A stretch of DNA of 64,000 nucleotides from Mycobacterium noviomagense (GCF_010731635.1 NZ_AP022583.1:744001-808000), one strand, 5' to 3'; shown: positions 37,823 to 47,889, numbered from the stretch's first letter. Notes: generated by a model from the sequence alone, not told the origin. A program made the numbers and translations.

Positions 37823-39127
37823 ATGACCACAACATTGGTGGATGTTTTGCCGTCCATCGGTTATGCCGCTCCCCCGCGGTTCGATCCGGCCATCTGGCCG
37901 GTCACGGCGCACGCCGACGAGGAGGGCCGGCTGTGCATCGGCGACGTGCCGCTCACGGACATCGCCGACGAGTTCCGCACCCCGGCCTATGTGATCGACG
38001 AAGCTGACTTCAGATATCGGGCCCGGCACTACCGCCAGGCGCTGCGCGGCACTGAGGTCGTCTATGCCGGCAAGTCGCTGCTGAGCATCGCGGTGGCGCG
38101 GTGGGTCCGCGAAGAGGGGTTGAGCCTTGACGTCTGCTCGGCCGGCGAGCTGACAACCGCGATAGCCGGTGGCGTGGACCGGGCCCGCATCGTCATGCAC
38201 GGCAACGCGAAATCGATCGAGGAACTGCGTGCCGCTGTGCGCGTCGGGGTCGGGCGCATCGTGGTGGATTCCTGCATGGAGATCACGTACCTGGCGGGGT
38301 TGGCCAGCCGACGCCAACGGGTGCTCATCCGGGTGACCCCAGACTTCTCGGCCAACGGGGACGTCCTCGGCGGCGGCCAGGCCGCCGAGGCGGTGGCGCG
38401 TGTGCTGGCCCACCCGAACCTCGACCTGATCGGGCTGCACTGCCACCTTGGCTCGCAGGTCACCGATCCGGCCAGCTACGGCGAAGCGATTCGCCGGATG
38501 GTCGCCGCGACGGCCGACATTCGCGCCAAACACGGCGTCATCCTCACTGAGCTCAATATCGGTGGCGGCCATGGCATTCCGTATCTGCCCGGTGACCCCG
38601 AACTCGACGTCGACGAGCTGGCCGGCGTGATCGACGAGGCGCTGGACGCGGCGTGTGCCGTTGAGCGGTTCCCGCGTCCGGTCGTGGTGGTCGAGCCGGG
38701 CCGGGGCATCAGCGGGCGCGCCGGTGTCACGCTGTATCGGGTGTGTGCGGTGAAGACGCAGCCGGATGGGCGGACCTTCGTCGTCGTCGACGGCGGGATG
38801 AGCGACAACCCGCGAGTGGCGTTGTACGGCGCGAAACACACCGTGGCGCTCGCTAACCGGCACCCGCTGGGACGAAGGCAACGTGTCACGGTGGCGGGGC
38901 GGCACTGCGAGGCCGGCGACGAGATCGCCCGCGATATCGAGCTGCCCGCCGACCTGCATCCCGGCGACTTGTTGGCCGTGGCCTGCACGGGTGCCTATAA
39001 CCACAGCATGGCGTCGAACTACAACATGGTCGGCCGGCCGCCGCTGGTGGCGGTCAAAGACGGGCGGACCCGTGAACTGGTGCGCCGCGAAACGACAGCA
39101 GACTTGCTGGCGCGCGACAGGGGTTAG
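37823..39127 (+). CDS. Diaminopimelate-decarboxylase-like PLP enzyme
   Basis: A 434-residue fold-III PLP enzyme. The Schiff-base lysine is in VVYAGKSLLS, the strand HGNAKSIEEL follows, LHCHLGSQ and LNIGGGHGIPY hold phosphate contacts, and VVVEPGRGIS and a closing ACTGAYNHSMASNYNMVGRP resemble LysA. The ATG at 37823 is chosen for GGAA upstream and because the fold begins soon after. Mycobacterial lysA normally lies beside thrA, so this is probably a second, specialised decarboxylase for DAP, ornithine or a related amino acid. It is inserted between mfd and the TetR gene; I recall no such gene at this place in M. tuberculosis. Confidence 0.8.
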   Translation: MTTTLVDVLPSIGYAAPPRFDPAIWPVTAHADEEGRLCIGDVPLTDIADEFRTPAYVIDEADFRYRARHYRQALRGTEVVYAGKSLLSIAVARWVREEGLSLDVCSAGELTTAIAGGVDRARIVMHGNAKSIEELRAAVRVGVGRIVVDSCMEITYLAGLASRRQRVLIRVTPDFSANGDVLGGGQAAEAVARVLAHPNLDLIGLHCHLGSQVTDPASYGEAIRRMVAATADIRAKHGVILTELNIGGGHGIPYLPGDPELDVDELAGVIDEALDAACAVERFPRPVVVVEPGRGISGRAGVTLYRVCAVKTQPDGRTFVVVDGGMSDNPRVALYGAKHTVALANRHPLGRRQRVTVAGRHCEAGDEIARDIELPADLHPGDLLAVACTGAYNHSMASNYNMVGRPPLVAVKDGRTRELVRRETTADLLARDRG

Positions 39128-39131
39128 GCGG

Positions 39132-39791
39132 CTACTCGTCCTGCAGGCGTGGGTCGGCTTCGAGATGGGTCAAGCCGTTCCACATCAGGTTGACCAGATG
39201 CGCGGCGACGACTTCTTTCTTCGGTTCCCGAGTGTCCAGCCACCACTGCGCCGTCATCGACACCGAGCCGACCAGCGCCTGCGCATACAGCGGCGCCATT
39301 TCCGGGTCGAGGCCGCGGCGGGCGAAGTCCCCGGCCAAGATCGACGACACCTGGCTGACGGCGTCGTTGAGCAGGGTGGAATAGGTGCCCGAGGTGATCG
39401 CTGCCGGGGAGTCGCGGATGAGGATGCGAAACCCGTCGGTGCGCTCCTCGACGTAGGTCAGTAACGCCAGAGCAACCCGCTCGATGCGCACCCGCGACCG
39501 GTTGTTGGTTAAAGACGACGTGACGCCGTCCAGCAGCGCCGACATCTCGCGGTCGACGACGACGGCGTACAGCCCCTCCTTGCCGCCGAAATGCTCGTAG
39601 ACCACCGGCTTGGACACGTTGGCCCGCAATGCGATCTCTTCGATCGAGGTCCCGTCATAGCCGCGTTCGGCAAATAGCGAGCGTGCGATATCGATCAGTT
39701 GATGCCGTCGCTCGCTGCCGGTCATCCTGGCCCGGGGCGTCCGCACCTCTTTGTCTGGTGCTGCCACGGCTACCAGCGTATCGGCTTGCAT
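39132..39791 (-). CDS. TetR-family transcriptional regulator
   Basis: A 219-residue regulator. The helix-turn-helix lies at about residues 25-70 (RHQLIDIARSLFAERGYDGTSIEEIALRANVSKPVVYEHFGGKEGLY read in sections). The C-terminal ligand-binding domain contains ALVGSVSMTAQWWLD. The ATG at 39791 is preferred because longer frames run through the tRNA-Gln gene. It matches M. tuberculosis Rv1019 in place and sequence character. The ligand and targets are unknown; it converges on the lysA-like gene with 4 bp between stops. Confidence 0.9.
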   Translation of the reverse strand: MQADTLVAVAAPDKEVRTPRARMTGSERRHQLIDIARSLFAERGYDGTSIEEIALRANVSKPVVYEHFGGKEGLYAVVVDREMSALLDGVTSSLTNNRSRVRIERVALALLTYVEERTDGFRILIRDSPAAITSGTYSTLLNDAVSQVSSILAGDFARRGLDPEMAPLYAQALVGSVSMTAQWWLDTREPKKEVVAAHLVNLMWNGLTHLEADPRLQDE

Positions 39792-39838
39792 TAGAGTGGA
39801 CGCGGTCCTTGGCGGTAGTCGACCGCTCGCCACATCGA

Positions 39839-39910
39839 TCCGTCGTGGTGTAATCGGCAGCACATCAGATTTTGGTTCTGAGAGTTCAGGTTCGAGTCCT
39901 GGCGACGGAG
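39839..39910 (+). tRNA. glnU: tRNA-Gln (anticodon TTG)
   Basis: A 72-nt cloverleaf with acceptor TCCGTCG/CGACGGA, anticodon stem TCAGA/TCTGA around TTTTGGT (anticodon TTG) and T arm CAGG-TTCGAGT-CCTG. The discriminator is G and no CCA is encoded. It lies between the TetR gene and glmU, as in M. tuberculosis. Confidence 0.95.
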
Positions 39911-40031
39911 CTGGCCCATATACCGCGCTTTTTTGCCGCGAGCGTGCGGAAAATGACACGCTTGACGGCGTGTCGGCGTACAAACACGCACACTCGCGGC
40001 GGAAGGCCGGGCGGAAAGCCGGGGAGGCTTG

Positions 40032-41507
40032 ATGACAACTCACGGCGAATCGGCGGTCCTGGTGTTGGCAGCGGGAGCCGGAACCCGGATGCGTTCAGAC
40101 ACCCCCAAGGTGCTGCACACGCTCGCCGGGCGCAGCATGTTGGCGCACTGCCTGCATTCGATCGCCAAGGTGGCACCACAGCACCTGGTCGTGGTGCTGG
40201 GCCAAAACCGCGAGCGCATCGCGCCCGTCGTCGCCGAACTGGCCGAGACGCTGGGTCGCCCGATCGACGTGGCGATGCAGGATCAGCAGCTGGGCACAGG
40301 ACATGCCGTGCTGTGTGGACTTTCTGCGCTGCCCGATGACTACAGCGGCGTCGTCGTCGTCACCTCGGCCGATATTCCGCTGCTGGATGCCGACACCCTG
40401 GCCGACCTGATCGCCGCGCACCGTGCCCAACCGGTCGCGGTCACCGTGTTGACCACGACGCTGAGCGACCCCACCGGCTACGGCCGCATCCTGCGGACCC
40501 AAGACAATGAAGTGATTGCGATCGTCGAGCAAGCCGACGCGACACCGTCCCAGCGGGAGATTCGTGAAGTCAACGCCGGGGTCTACGCCTTCGACATCGC
40601 GGCGCTGCGCTCGGCGCTGAGCCGGCTGTCCGCCGACAATGCCCAGCGCGAGCTTTACCTCACCGACGTGATCTCGATCGTCCGCCAAGACGGGCGGACC
40701 GTACACGCCCGGCACGTCGACGACAGCGTGCTGGTCGCCGGAGTGAACAACCGAGTCCAGCTGGCCGAGCTGGCTGCCGAGCTCAACCGCCGCATCGTCG
40801 CCGGGCACCAGCTGGCCGGCGTCACCGTCGCCGATCCCGCCACCACCTGGATCGACGTCGACGTCACCATCGGTCGGGACACCGTCATCGCGCCGGGAAC
40901 ACAGCTGCTCGGCCGCACGCGCATCGGCGGACGCTGCACCATCGGCCCGGACACCACCCTGGCCGATGTGGCCGTCGGCGAGGCCGCGTCGGTGATCCGC
41001 ACTCACGGCACCTCGGCGTCAATCGGTGACGGCGCGGCGGTCGGGCCCTTCACTTACCTGCGGCCCGGCACCGTCTTGGGCGCCGACGGGAAACTGGGCG
41101 CGTTCGTCGAGACCAAGAACTGCACGATCGGTACCGGCACCAAGGTGCCGCACCTGACCTACGTCGGCGATGCCGACATCGGCGAGTACAGCAATATCGG
41201 CGCTTCCAGCGTGTTCGTCAACTACGACGGCGAGACCAAGCAGCGCACGACCATCGGTTCCCACGTGCGCACCGGCTCCGACACCATGTTCGTCGCGCCG
41301 GTCACCGTGGGCGATGGCGCCTACACCGGTGCCGGCACGGTGGTGCGCCACGACGTCCCACCCGGGGCGTTGGCGGTGTCGGCAGGCCCGCAACGCAACA
41401 TCGAGAACTGGGTGCAGCGCAAGCGCCCGGGCAGCGCGGCCGCCAAGGCCGCCGAGAAGGCGCAGGCCACCGTAAACGACCCGGATGAACCCGACCAGAC
41501 ACCTTGA
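40032..41507 (+). CDS. glmU: Bifunctional GlmU (uridyltransferase/acetyltransferase)
   Basis: A 491-residue enzyme making UDP-N-acetylglucosamine for peptidoglycan and arabinogalactan linkage. The N-terminal uridyltransferase starts with [19 protein letters not shown]; the C-terminal left-handed beta-helix with hexapeptide repeats carries acetyl transfer (KAPHL-type segment reads [15 protein letters not shown]). The mycobacterial C-terminal extension is Ala/Lys-rich. ATG 40032 has GGGAGG upstream; TTG 40029 is one codon earlier. Confidence 0.97.
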   Translation: MTTHGESAVLVLAAGAGTRMRSDTPKVLHTLAGRSMLAHCLHSIAKVAPQHLVVVLGQNRERIAPVVAELAETLGRPIDVAMQDQQLGTGHAVLCGLSALPDDYSGVVVVTSADIPLLDADTLADLIAAHRAQPVAVTVLTTTLSDPTGYGRILRTQDNEVIAIVEQADATPSQREIREVNAGVYAFDIAALRSALSRLSADNAQRELYLTDVISIVRQDGRTVHARHVDDSVLVAGVNNRVQLAELAAELNRRIVAGHQLAGVTVADPATTWIDVDVTIGRDTVIAPGTQLLGRTRIGGRCTIGPDTTLADVAVGEAASVIRTHGTSASIGDGAAVGPFTYLRPGTVLGADGKLGAFVETKNCTIGTGTKVPHLTYVGDADIGEYSNIGASSVFVNYDGETKQRTTIGSHVRTGSDTMFVAPVTVGDGAYTGAGTVVRHDVPPGALAVSAGPQRNIENWVQRKRPGSAAAKAAEKAQATVNDPDEPDQTP

Positions 41508-41573
41508 TGTTTCTCTCCTTACTATTTAGGCACTGTTAGGCACATATCGCGATCCGAACGGCGGGGGCACCAC

Positions 41574-42554
41574 GTGAGCCACGACTGGACCGACAACCGC
41601 AAAAACTTGATGCTGTTCGCGGGTCGAGCGCACCCTGAGCTGGCCGAACAGGTCGCCAAGGAACTCGACGTCCACGTCACCGCGCAAACTGCCCGTGACT
41701 TCGCCAACGGCGAGATCTTCGTGCGCTACCACGAATCCGTACGGGGCTGCGACGCATTCGTCTTGCAGTCACATCCCGCGCCGCTCAACAAGTGGCTGAT
41801 GGAACAGCTGATCATGCTCGACGCGCTCAAGCGGGGCAGCGCCAAGCGGATCACCGCCGTCGTACCGTTCTATCCCTACGCCCGCCAGGACAAAAAGCAC
41901 CGCGGCCGCGAACCGATCTCGGCGCGCCTGGTCGCCGACCTGCTCAAGACGGCCGGGGCCGACCGGATCGTGACGGTCGACCTGCACACCGACCAGATCC
42001 AGGGCTTCTTCGACGGGCCCGTCGACCACATGCGCGCGCAGAACCTGCTCACCGGCTACCTCAAGGACAACTACAGCGGCCACGACCTCGTGGTCGTCTC
42101 CCCCGACTCCGGCAGGGTGCGCATCGCCGAGAAGTGGGCCGACTCGCTCGGGGGCGTTCCGCTGGCCTTCATCCACAAGACTCGCGACCCACGGGTGCCC
42201 AACCAGGTCAAGTCCAACCGCGTCGTCGGCGAGGTCGCGGGCAAGACGTGCATCCTGATCGACGACATGATCGACACCGGTGGCACCATCGCCGCAGCCG
42301 TGCCCCTGCTGAAGGAGGACGGCGCCGGAGACGTGATCGTCGCCGCCACCCACGGCGTGTTGTCCGATCCTGCGCCCAGGCTGTTGGCGGAGTGCGGGGC
42401 CCGTGAGGTGATCGTCACCAACACGCTGCCGATCGACGAGACCAAGCGTTTCCCGCAACTGACGGTGTTGTCGATTGCGCCCCTGTTAGCCAGCACTATC
42501 CGTGCGGTCTTCGAAAACGGTTCGGTGACAGGGCTTTTCGACGGAGACGCGTAA
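41574..42554 (+). CDS. prsA: Ribose-phosphate pyrophosphokinase PrsA
   Basis: A 326-residue enzyme, the same length as M. tuberculosis PrsA, forming PRPP from ribose-5-phosphate and ATP. PRPP feeds nucleotide, His and Trp synthesis and, in mycobacteria, decaprenyl-phosphoribose for arabinan. The flexible loop HGREP-type text (KKHRGREPISAR), the ribose-5-P site VVSPDSGRVRIAEKWAD, and the PRPP loop CILIDDMIDTGGTI are present. GTG start, 66 bp after glmU. Confidence 0.97.
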   Translation: MSHDWTDNRKNLMLFAGRAHPELAEQVAKELDVHVTAQTARDFANGEIFVRYHESVRGCDAFVLQSHPAPLNKWLMEQLIMLDALKRGSAKRITAVVPFYPYARQDKKHRGREPISARLVADLLKTAGADRIVTVDLHTDQIQGFFDGPVDHMRAQNLLTGYLKDNYSGHDLVVVSPDSGRVRIAEKWADSLGGVPLAFIHKTRDPRVPNQVKSNRVVGEVAGKTCILIDDMIDTGGTIAAAVPLLKEDGAGDVIVAATHGVLSDPAPRLLAECGAREVIVTNTLPIDETKRFPQLTVLSIAPLLASTIRAVFENGSVTGLFDGDA

Positions 42555-42911
42555 ATGCCCGGTACCTCGAACGATACTGTCATCTACCACAACCCCAAGT
42601 GCAGCACGTCGCGCAAAACATTGGAGTTGTTGCGCGACAACGGCATCGAGCCAACCATCGTCGAATACTTGAAGACTCCTCCGTCGCGTGAGCAGCTGGT
42701 GAAGATGATCCGCGACGCCGGCATCGATGTATGCACCGCGGTGCGCACCCGTGAGCCGCTGTACGCCGAGCTGAACCTGGCCGACGCCACCGACGAGGAG
42801 TTGCTCGACGCGATGGCCGAACATCCCATCTTGATCCAACGCCCATTCGTCGTGACGGCCAAGGGCACCCGGCTGGCTCGTCCGGTTGACGCGGTCCACG
42901 AGATTCTGTGA
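42555..42911 (+). CDS. arsC: ArsC-family arsenate reductase-like protein
   Basis: A 118-residue thioredoxin-fold protein. YHNPKCSTSRKTLELL carries the catalytic Cys, and RPFVVTAKGTRLARP supplies the conserved Arg residues of glutaredoxin-linked ArsC. It would reduce arsenate, drawing electrons from a mycothiol/mycoredoxin route in this genus. It starts immediately after the prsA stop and overlaps the lpqT start as GTGA, so it is part of the operon. A YffB/Spx-like role is the alternative. Confidence 0.88.
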   Translation: MPGTSNDTVIYHNPKCSTSRKTLELLRDNGIEPTIVEYLKTPPSREQLVKMIRDAGIDVCTAVRTREPLYAELNLADATDEELLDAMAEHPILIQRPFVVTAKGTRLARPVDAVHEIL

Positions 42912-43564
42912 GGCTCACCGCGATCAGGCGATGTGCGGGCGCCGTCGTGCTCCTGGCGCTGACCGCGGTCGGCTGTAGCGCGAAAGAACCTGACTACCAG
43001 TCGGTTTGGACGACGAGCTCGACGACCAGCACCACGACGACCGCCCCGGAGCCCCAGCCGCTCGGCCAGTACCTGGAAGGCATCGGCGTCACCGGGGAAC
43101 AGGTGGCCCCCGACAAGCTGACCGATCTGACGGTGTCGATCCCCACACCACCGGGCTGGGAGAAATTCAACAACCCCAGCATCACTCCGGCCACCCAGGC
43201 GATCGCCAAGAACGGCAGCTACCCGATCGCGATGCTGATGGTGTTCAAGCTGGGCGGGGACTTCAATACCGCAGACGTGATCAAGCATGCCAACGCCGAC
43301 GCCGAACGCTCGGAGAATTTCAAGAAATTGAACGCGTCCACAGCCGACTTCCACGGCTTCCCGTCGTCGATGATCGAGGGCAGCTACGACCTCAACGGCA
43401 AACGGCTGCACGGCTGGAACCGGGTCGTCATCGCTACCGGATCCCCTCCGGCCAAGCAGCGTTACCTCGTTCAGCTCACGATCACCAGCATGGCCGACCA
43501 AGCCTTCCCCGACGCGCAGGACATCGAGGCGATCATCGCCGGGTTCACCGTCGCCGCCAAGTAG
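42908..43564 (+). CDS. lpqT: LpqN/LpqT-family lipoprotein LpqT
   Basis: A 218-residue lipoprotein: a signal peptide with lipobox in TAVGCSAKEPD, then a Ser/Thr-rich linker, then the LpqN/LpqT domain (LTVSIPTPPGWEKFNNPSITPATQAI). The domain is surface-exposed and of unknown biochemical role; the family has been linked to host or envelope-lipid contacts. The GTG start overlaps the arsC stop by 4 nt. Position matches M. tuberculosis Rv1016c. Confidence 0.92.
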   Translation: MRLTAIRRCAGAVVLLALTAVGCSAKEPDYQSVWTTSSTTSTTTTAPEPQPLGQYLEGIGVTGEQVAPDKLTDLTVSIPTPPGWEKFNNPSITPATQAIAKNGSYPIAMLMVFKLGGDFNTADVIKHANADAERSENFKKLNASTADFHGFPSSMIEGSYDLNGKRLHGWNRVVIATGSPPAKQRYLVQLTITSMADQAFPDAQDIEAIIAGFTVAAK

Positions 43565-43605
43565 CCAGGAGCATCGTGTGCCTTGGCGGCGTTACTGTAT
43601 CCGCC

Positions 43606-44472
43606 ATGGGTTGGACCGCCGCAGACTTGCCGTCATTCGCCGGACGCACCGTGATTGTCACCGGTGCCAACAGTGGCCTGGGCGCGGTGGCGGCCGGCGA
43701 ACTGGCCCGGGTCGGCGCTCAGGTCATCGTGGCGGCACGCAACACCGAGAAAGGCGAGGCCGCCGCCCGGCAGATGACCGGCAACGTCGAGGTGCGCCGA
43801 CTCGACTTGCAGGACTTGGCCTCGGTGCGCGACTTCGCCGACACCATCGACAGGGTCGACGTGCTGATCAACAATGCCGGCATCATGGCCACCCCGGAGG
43901 CCAGGACCGTTGACGGCTTCGAAAGTCAGATCGGCACCAATCACCTCGGTCACTTCGCGCTGACGAATCTGTTGCTGCCTAAGCTGACCGACAGGGTGGT
44001 GACGGTGTCGTCGTTCTTCCACTGGATGGGCCGCATCAACCTTCATGACCTGAACTGGCAGTCGCGGCGATACTCGCGGTGGCTGGCCTACGGCCAGTCC
44101 AAACTGGCCAACCTGTTGTTCACCAGCGAATTGCAGCGGCGGCTGGATTCGGTTGGCTCACCGCTGCGCGCGGTGGCTGTCCATCCCGGCTATTCGCGAA
44201 CCAATCTGCAGGGGCATTCCGGTAACCGGGTCGAAGACGCGCTGATGGCGATCGGCAACCGGTTTTTCGCCACCGACGCCGACTTCGGCGCCCGCCAGAC
44301 GCTGTACGCCGCGTCGCAGGACTTGGCGGGCGACACGTTCATCGGGCCACGCTTTGGCATGCTCGGCCGCACCCAGCCCGTAGCCCGCAGCCCGCTGGCT
44401 AAGCGGGAAAGCACCGCCGCCGCACTGTGGGAGCTCTCCGAACAGCTCACCGGCGTCAAATTTCCGCTTTGA
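43606..44472 (+). CDS. Short-chain dehydrogenase/reductase
   Basis: A 288-residue SDR. The NAD(P) site is TVIVTGANSGLGAVAAGEL, followed by DVLINNAGIMA. The catalytic motif reads YGQSKLANLL (YxxxK), and SSFFHWMGRI supplies the serine region. The family resembles retinol-dehydrogenase-like and protochlorophyllide-reductase-like SDRs; the substrate is unknown. An in-frame GTG at 43576 with AGGAG 5 nt upstream would add ten residues and is a real alternative start. It lies between lpqT and rplY. Confidence 0.88.
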   Translation: MGWTAADLPSFAGRTVIVTGANSGLGAVAAGELARVGAQVIVAARNTEKGEAAARQMTGNVEVRRLDLQDLASVRDFADTIDRVDVLINNAGIMATPEARTVDGFESQIGTNHLGHFALTNLLLPKLTDRVVTVSSFFHWMGRINLHDLNWQSRRYSRWLAYGQSKLANLLFTSELQRRLDSVGSPLRAVAVHPGYSRTNLQGHSGNRVEDALMAIGNRFFATDADFGARQTLYAASQDLAGDTFIGPRFGMLGRTQPVARSPLAKRESTAAALWELSEQLTGVKFPL

Positions 44473-44599
44473 GCCGCTGATGCGCTAGCCTGTCGGGCGT
44501 CACGGCGAGGGTGGCTGCGCTGGCGGCCACCGTTATCGACGGGGACCTTCCTGGTTGTCGCGATGCTGGCCGTGCCTGACCAACGCAAGGAGCGACACC

Positions 44600-45265
44600 A
44601 TGGCCAAGTCTGCGGGTTCGTCAACCAATCAGCTGAGCGTGTCGGTGCGCACAGAGACCGGCAAAGGCGCGTCCCGCCGGGCCCGGCGCAACGGCAAGAT
44701 CCCAGCGGTCCTCTACGGCCACGGCAGTGAGCCGCAGCATCTGGAGTTGCCTGGCCACGACTTCGCCGCGGTGTTGCGGCACTCGGGCACCAACGCCGTG
44801 CTGACCCTCGACATTGACGGCAAGGAGCAGCTGGCGTTGACCAAGGCGATCGACGTCCACCCGATTCGACACACCATCCAGCACGCGGACCTGCTGTTGG
44901 TGCGCCGTGGCGAGAAAGTGACCGTCGAAGTCACCGTCGACGTCGTGGGTGAGCCCCCGCCGGGCACCTTGGTCACTCAGGAAACCAGCACGATCGAGAT
45001 CGAGGCTGAGGCGCTGTCGATTCCTGAGGAGCTGACGGTGTCGGTCGAGGGCGCGGAGCCCGACACGCAGTTCACCGCTGGGCAGATCGCGCTACCGGCC
45101 GGCGTCAGGCTGATCACCGATCCAGACCAGTTGGTCGTCAATGTCGGCCACGCACCGACGGCCGAGGAACTGGAGGCAGAGGGTGCCGGCGAGGTGCCGG
45201 AACGCGAAGAGGCCCCGGAAGAGGCCGCCGAGGAAGCCGAGGCCGGCGAGGCCGAGTCCGAGTAG
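44600..45265 (+). CDS. rplY: 50S ribosomal protein L25 (CTC form)
   Basis: A 221-residue two-domain L25/CTC protein. The N-terminal L25 domain ([23 protein letters not shown]) binds 5S rRNA. The TL5-like C-terminal domain ([30 protein letters not shown]) follows, and a very acidic tail closes it. AAGGAG lies 8 nt before the ATG at 44600. It is encoded 3 bp upstream of pth, the usual actinobacterial arrangement. Confidence 0.96.
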   Translation: MAKSAGSSTNQLSVSVRTETGKGASRRARRNGKIPAVLYGHGSEPQHLELPGHDFAAVLRHSGTNAVLTLDIDGKEQLALTKAIDVHPIRHTIQHADLLLVRRGEKVTVEVTVDVVGEPPPGTLVTQETSTIEIEAEALSIPEELTVSVEGAEPDTQFTAGQIALPAGVRLITDPDQLVVNVGHAPTAEELEAEGAGEVPEREEAPEEAAEEAEAGEAESE

Positions 45266-45268
45266 CGC

Positions 45269-45865
45269 ATGGCCGAACCGTCCCCTGCTTCGCGGGGGCC
45301 CCGGCTGGTGGTCGGCCTTGGCAACCCGGGACCCAACTACGCTCGGACCCGGCACAACCTCGGATTCATGGTCGCCGACCTGCTTGCCGCGCGACTGGGG
45401 TCGACGTTCAAGGCGCACAAGCGTTCTGGCGCGGAGATCGCCACCGGCCGACTCGGAGGCTCCGCAGTGGTGTTGGCCAAGCCGCGCAGTTATATGAACG
45501 AGTCGGGCCGACAAGTTGCGCCGCTGGCCAAGTTCTACTCGGTGCCGCCGGCCGACATCATCGTCATCCACGACGATCTGGACTTGGACTTCGGTCGCAT
45601 CCGGCTAAAGCTCGGCGGCGGCGAAGGCGGCCACAACGGGCTGCGCTCGGTGGTTGCGGCGTTGGGCACCAAGGACTTCGAGCGGGTGCGCATCGGCATC
45701 GGGCGTCCGCCCGGACGGAAGGACCCGGCGGCGTTCGTGTTGGAGAACTTCACCGCCGCTGAGCGCACCGAGGTGCCGACGATCTGCGAGCAGGCCGCCG
45801 ACGCCACGGAGTTGCTCATCGAACTCGGGTTGGAGCCGGCCCAAAACCGTGTGCACGCGTGGTGA
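45269..45865 (+). CDS. pth: Peptidyl-tRNA hydrolase
   Basis: A 198-residue enzyme releasing tRNA from drop-off peptidyl-t[25 protein letters not shown] includes the catalytic-site Asn and His; the [39 protein letters not shown] and [11 protein letters not shown] segments are complete. It follows rplY closely and ends at a bidirectional hairpin. Confidence 0.97.
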   Translation: MAEPSPASRGPRLVVGLGNPGPNYARTRHNLGFMVADLLAARLGSTFKAHKRSGAEIATGRLGGSAVVLAKPRSYMNESGRQVAPLAKFYSVPPADIIVIHDDLDLDFGRIRLKLGGGEGGHNGLRSVVAALGTKDFERVRIGIGRPPGRKDPAAFVLENFTAAERTEVPTICEQAADATELLIELGLEPAQNRVHAW

Positions 45866-45872
45866 TTCGCGG

Positions 45873-45931
45873 CGAGTGGCCAGTTATTACACGCCTTTTT
45901 TTGCGGATAACGTGTCGTAAGTGGCCACTCG
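45873..45931. terminator. Bidirectional hairpin between convergent genes
   Basis: CGAGTGGCCA (45873-45882) pairs perfectly with TGGCCACTCG (45922-45931). The interior has partly complementary TTACACG and CGTGTCG and a T-run (about 45896-45902). It sits between the convergent pth and acyl-CoA synthetase genes. Confidence 0.7.
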
Positions 45932-45944
45932 GCAAGCGGCGCCG

Positions 45945-47579
45945 TTAGGTAACCAGCGTGACGGAGTTGGCGCGGCGCAGCTTGCCCGACGGTGTCTTCG
46001 GGATGGTGCCCGGTCCCAGCACGACGACGTTGCGCGGCCGCACGTCGACCTCGGTGACGACCTCGTGCGCCACCTCGTGCTCGATGCGACGCACTTCAGC
46101 CGGGTCCTCGTAGGCGTTGGACTCCACTGCGACGGCAAACGTCTCACGTGAATGGCCGGCATCGAGTCGCACCGCCACCGCACAGCCCGGCCGCACGCGG
46201 GGAACCCGGCACGCCGCCCGCTCGATGTCGGTGGGATAGATATTACGGCCGGCCATGATGATGACGTCCTTGACCCGACCGCAGACCACAATGTGACCGT
46301 TCTCCATCATGTAGCCCAGGTCGCCGGTGTCATACCAGCCGTGCTCGTCTTGCGCGGGGATGAACCCACCCATCGTCACGTAGCCCGGGGTGATCGGCTC
46401 GCCACGCAACTCGATCACCCCGACACCGCGCGGCGGCAGCACATTGCCGTCCTCGTCGACTATGCGCGCCTCGATTCCGTCGAGCACCGGCCCCAGCGAA
46501 GCCAGCCGACGGGTGTTGCCCTTGGTGGCCGGCACCGCCCGCCGCAGCGCAGCGAGCAGGTCGGCGTCCACCTCGTCGACGATCAGTCCCTGTTCCACCG
46601 GCGAGAAGGACACCGCCAGCGTGGTTTCGGCCATGCCGTAAGCGGGCAGGATGGCCTCCGGCCGCAGTCCGAACGGCTTGCCCGCCTCGATCAGGTCCTC
46701 GACGTCGGCGGGGTCCACCGGTTCGGCACCCGACATCGCGATCCGCAGGGTCGACAGGTCGAACTGGCCGGGCTTGGCTTGCTTGCGCAGCCGCTTGGCG
46801 AACAGCGAATAAGCGAAGTTGGGGCCGCAGATGAATGTGCCCTTGTACTTGTCGATCAGCTTGGCCCACAGCAGCGTGTCGCGCAGGAAATCCAGGGGCG
46901 TGATCTTGACCAGCTCGGCGCCGAAGTACATGGGGACGGTCAAAAAGCCGATCATGCCCATGTCGTGGAAACAGGGCAGCCAGCTGATCATCACGTCTTT
47001 TTCGAGGTCGTACTTGACGCCGACGAACATGGCTTCGACGTTGGAGTACACGTTGCGGTGCGTGATCTGAACCGCTTTAGGAGATCCGGTCGAACCCGAC
47101 GTCAGCTGCATGAGCGCCAGATCGTCCTCGTCGGTGTCGATGGGGTCGATCGGGTCAGAGTCCAGCAGCTGCTCGACGGTCATCACCTTGACGCCCCGCT
47201 GCTCCAGCACTGGTGCGGCCGCCATGAACGGGTCGGAGACGATGACCGCTTTAGCCTCGATCATGTCGATGACCGTGGTGGTGTCCTGGGCCCACACCGC
47301 CAAGTCGGTGCGCGGGGTGGGCTGATGCAGCATGGTGAGACTGGCGCCGCGCATCCACAAACCCTGCGCCGTCGGCGCGATCTCGACCGGGGCGCCGACG
47401 AGCACACCGACTGCGTCACCGTGGCCGATGCCGTTGGCGGCCAGTCCACCGGCGATGCGGCGGGCCCGCTCGTGTACTTCGCGCCAGGTGTGCCGGACCG
47501 GGTTGTGCGGCTCGCCGGTGACCATGCCGCGAGGGCTGGTGTGGGCGTTGCGGTACATCTTCTCGGTAAACCTGCTCAC
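45945..47579 (-). CDS. pks16: Acyl-CoA synthetase / acyl-AMP ligase (Pks16-like)
   Basis: A 544-residue adenylate-forming enzyme. The P-loop is [18 protein letters not shown], followed by [14 protein letters not shown], then [13 protein letters not shown], and the C-terminal hinge region YDTGDLGYM. It activates a fatty or other carboxylic acid as acyl-AMP. Despite its name in M. tuberculosis (Rv1013, pks16) it has no polyketide synthase domains. The substrate is not evident. It lies alone, convergent with pth. Confidence 0.93.
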   Translation of the reverse strand: MSRFTEKMYRNAHTSPRGMVTGEPHNPVRHTWREVHERARRIAGGLAANGIGHGDAVGVLVGAPVEIAPTAQGLWMRGASLTMLHQPTPRTDLAVWAQDTTTVIDMIEAKAVIVSDPFMAAAPVLEQRGVKVMTVEQLLDSDPIDPIDTDEDDLALMQLTSGSTGSPKAVQITHRNVYSNVEAMFVGVKYDLEKDVMISWLPCFHDMGMIGFLTVPMYFGAELVKITPLDFLRDTLLWAKLIDKYKGTFICGPNFAYSLFAKRLRKQAKPGQFDLSTLRIAMSGAEPVDPADVEDLIEAGKPFGLRPEAILPAYGMAETTLAVSFSPVEQGLIVDEVDADLLAALRRAVPATKGNTRRLASLGPVLDGIEARIVDEDGNVLPPRGVGVIELRGEPITPGYVTMGGFIPAQDEHGWYDTGDLGYMMENGHIVVCGRVKDVIIMAGRNIYPTDIERAACRVPRVRPGCAVAVRLDAGHSRETFAVAVESNAYEDPAEVRRIEHEVAHEVVTEVDVRPRNVVVLGPGTIPKTPSGKLRRANSVTLVT

Positions 47580-47889
47580 GACACCCTCCTTGGCACCGGC
47601 GCTTTCCAGGCCCGGGATTTCATGCTGCCCCTGCTAGCGGGCAATGTGCAGTAGAGCCGTGCACACAATTGGGCAGCGGTTATGTCTCGAATCGGTGATG
47701 CGTAAGATGCCTCGGCAGAGGCTGGACGGATAGCGGAAAGACGGCCGCTGTGGCGGCTGGTTGCCCGCCCACCGCGATAGCCGGCGGGCGGTGCGATTGG
47801 GCACATTGTTTGACCGCTAGTCGTCACCGCGGATCATCTTAAGCTCCTCTTAAGTAACCGCCAAACCGTGGCGGAGTTTGAGGCTCAGG
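47580..47889 (-). promoter_or_regulatory. 310-bp upstream region of the acyl-CoA synthetase gene
   Basis: No gene is supported. It contains the box CTTAAG/CTTAAG at 47838-47854 (11-bp spacing), about 260 bp before the synthetase start and just after the ispE 3' end. Confidence 0.4.
47838..47854. promoter_or_regulatory. Candidate OmpR-type response-regulator box (CTTAAG variant)
   Basis: CTTAAG, five bases, CTTAAG, with starts 11 bp apart. The variant resembles the one upstream of rpfB. Confidence 0.4.

Noticed and set aside
37646..39004. A 452-codon open frame on the minus strand across the lysA-like gene
   Set aside because: No recognisable family and complementary to a complete decarboxylase.
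39792..40043. 84-residue N-terminal extension of the TetR regulator
   Set aside because: The frame runs antisense through the tRNA-Gln gene and lacks regulator features; the start at 39791 is preferred.
46152..47654. A 500-codon open frame on the plus strand across the acyl-CoA synthetase
   Set aside because: His/Arg/Val-rich shadow of a well-defined minus-strand enzyme.
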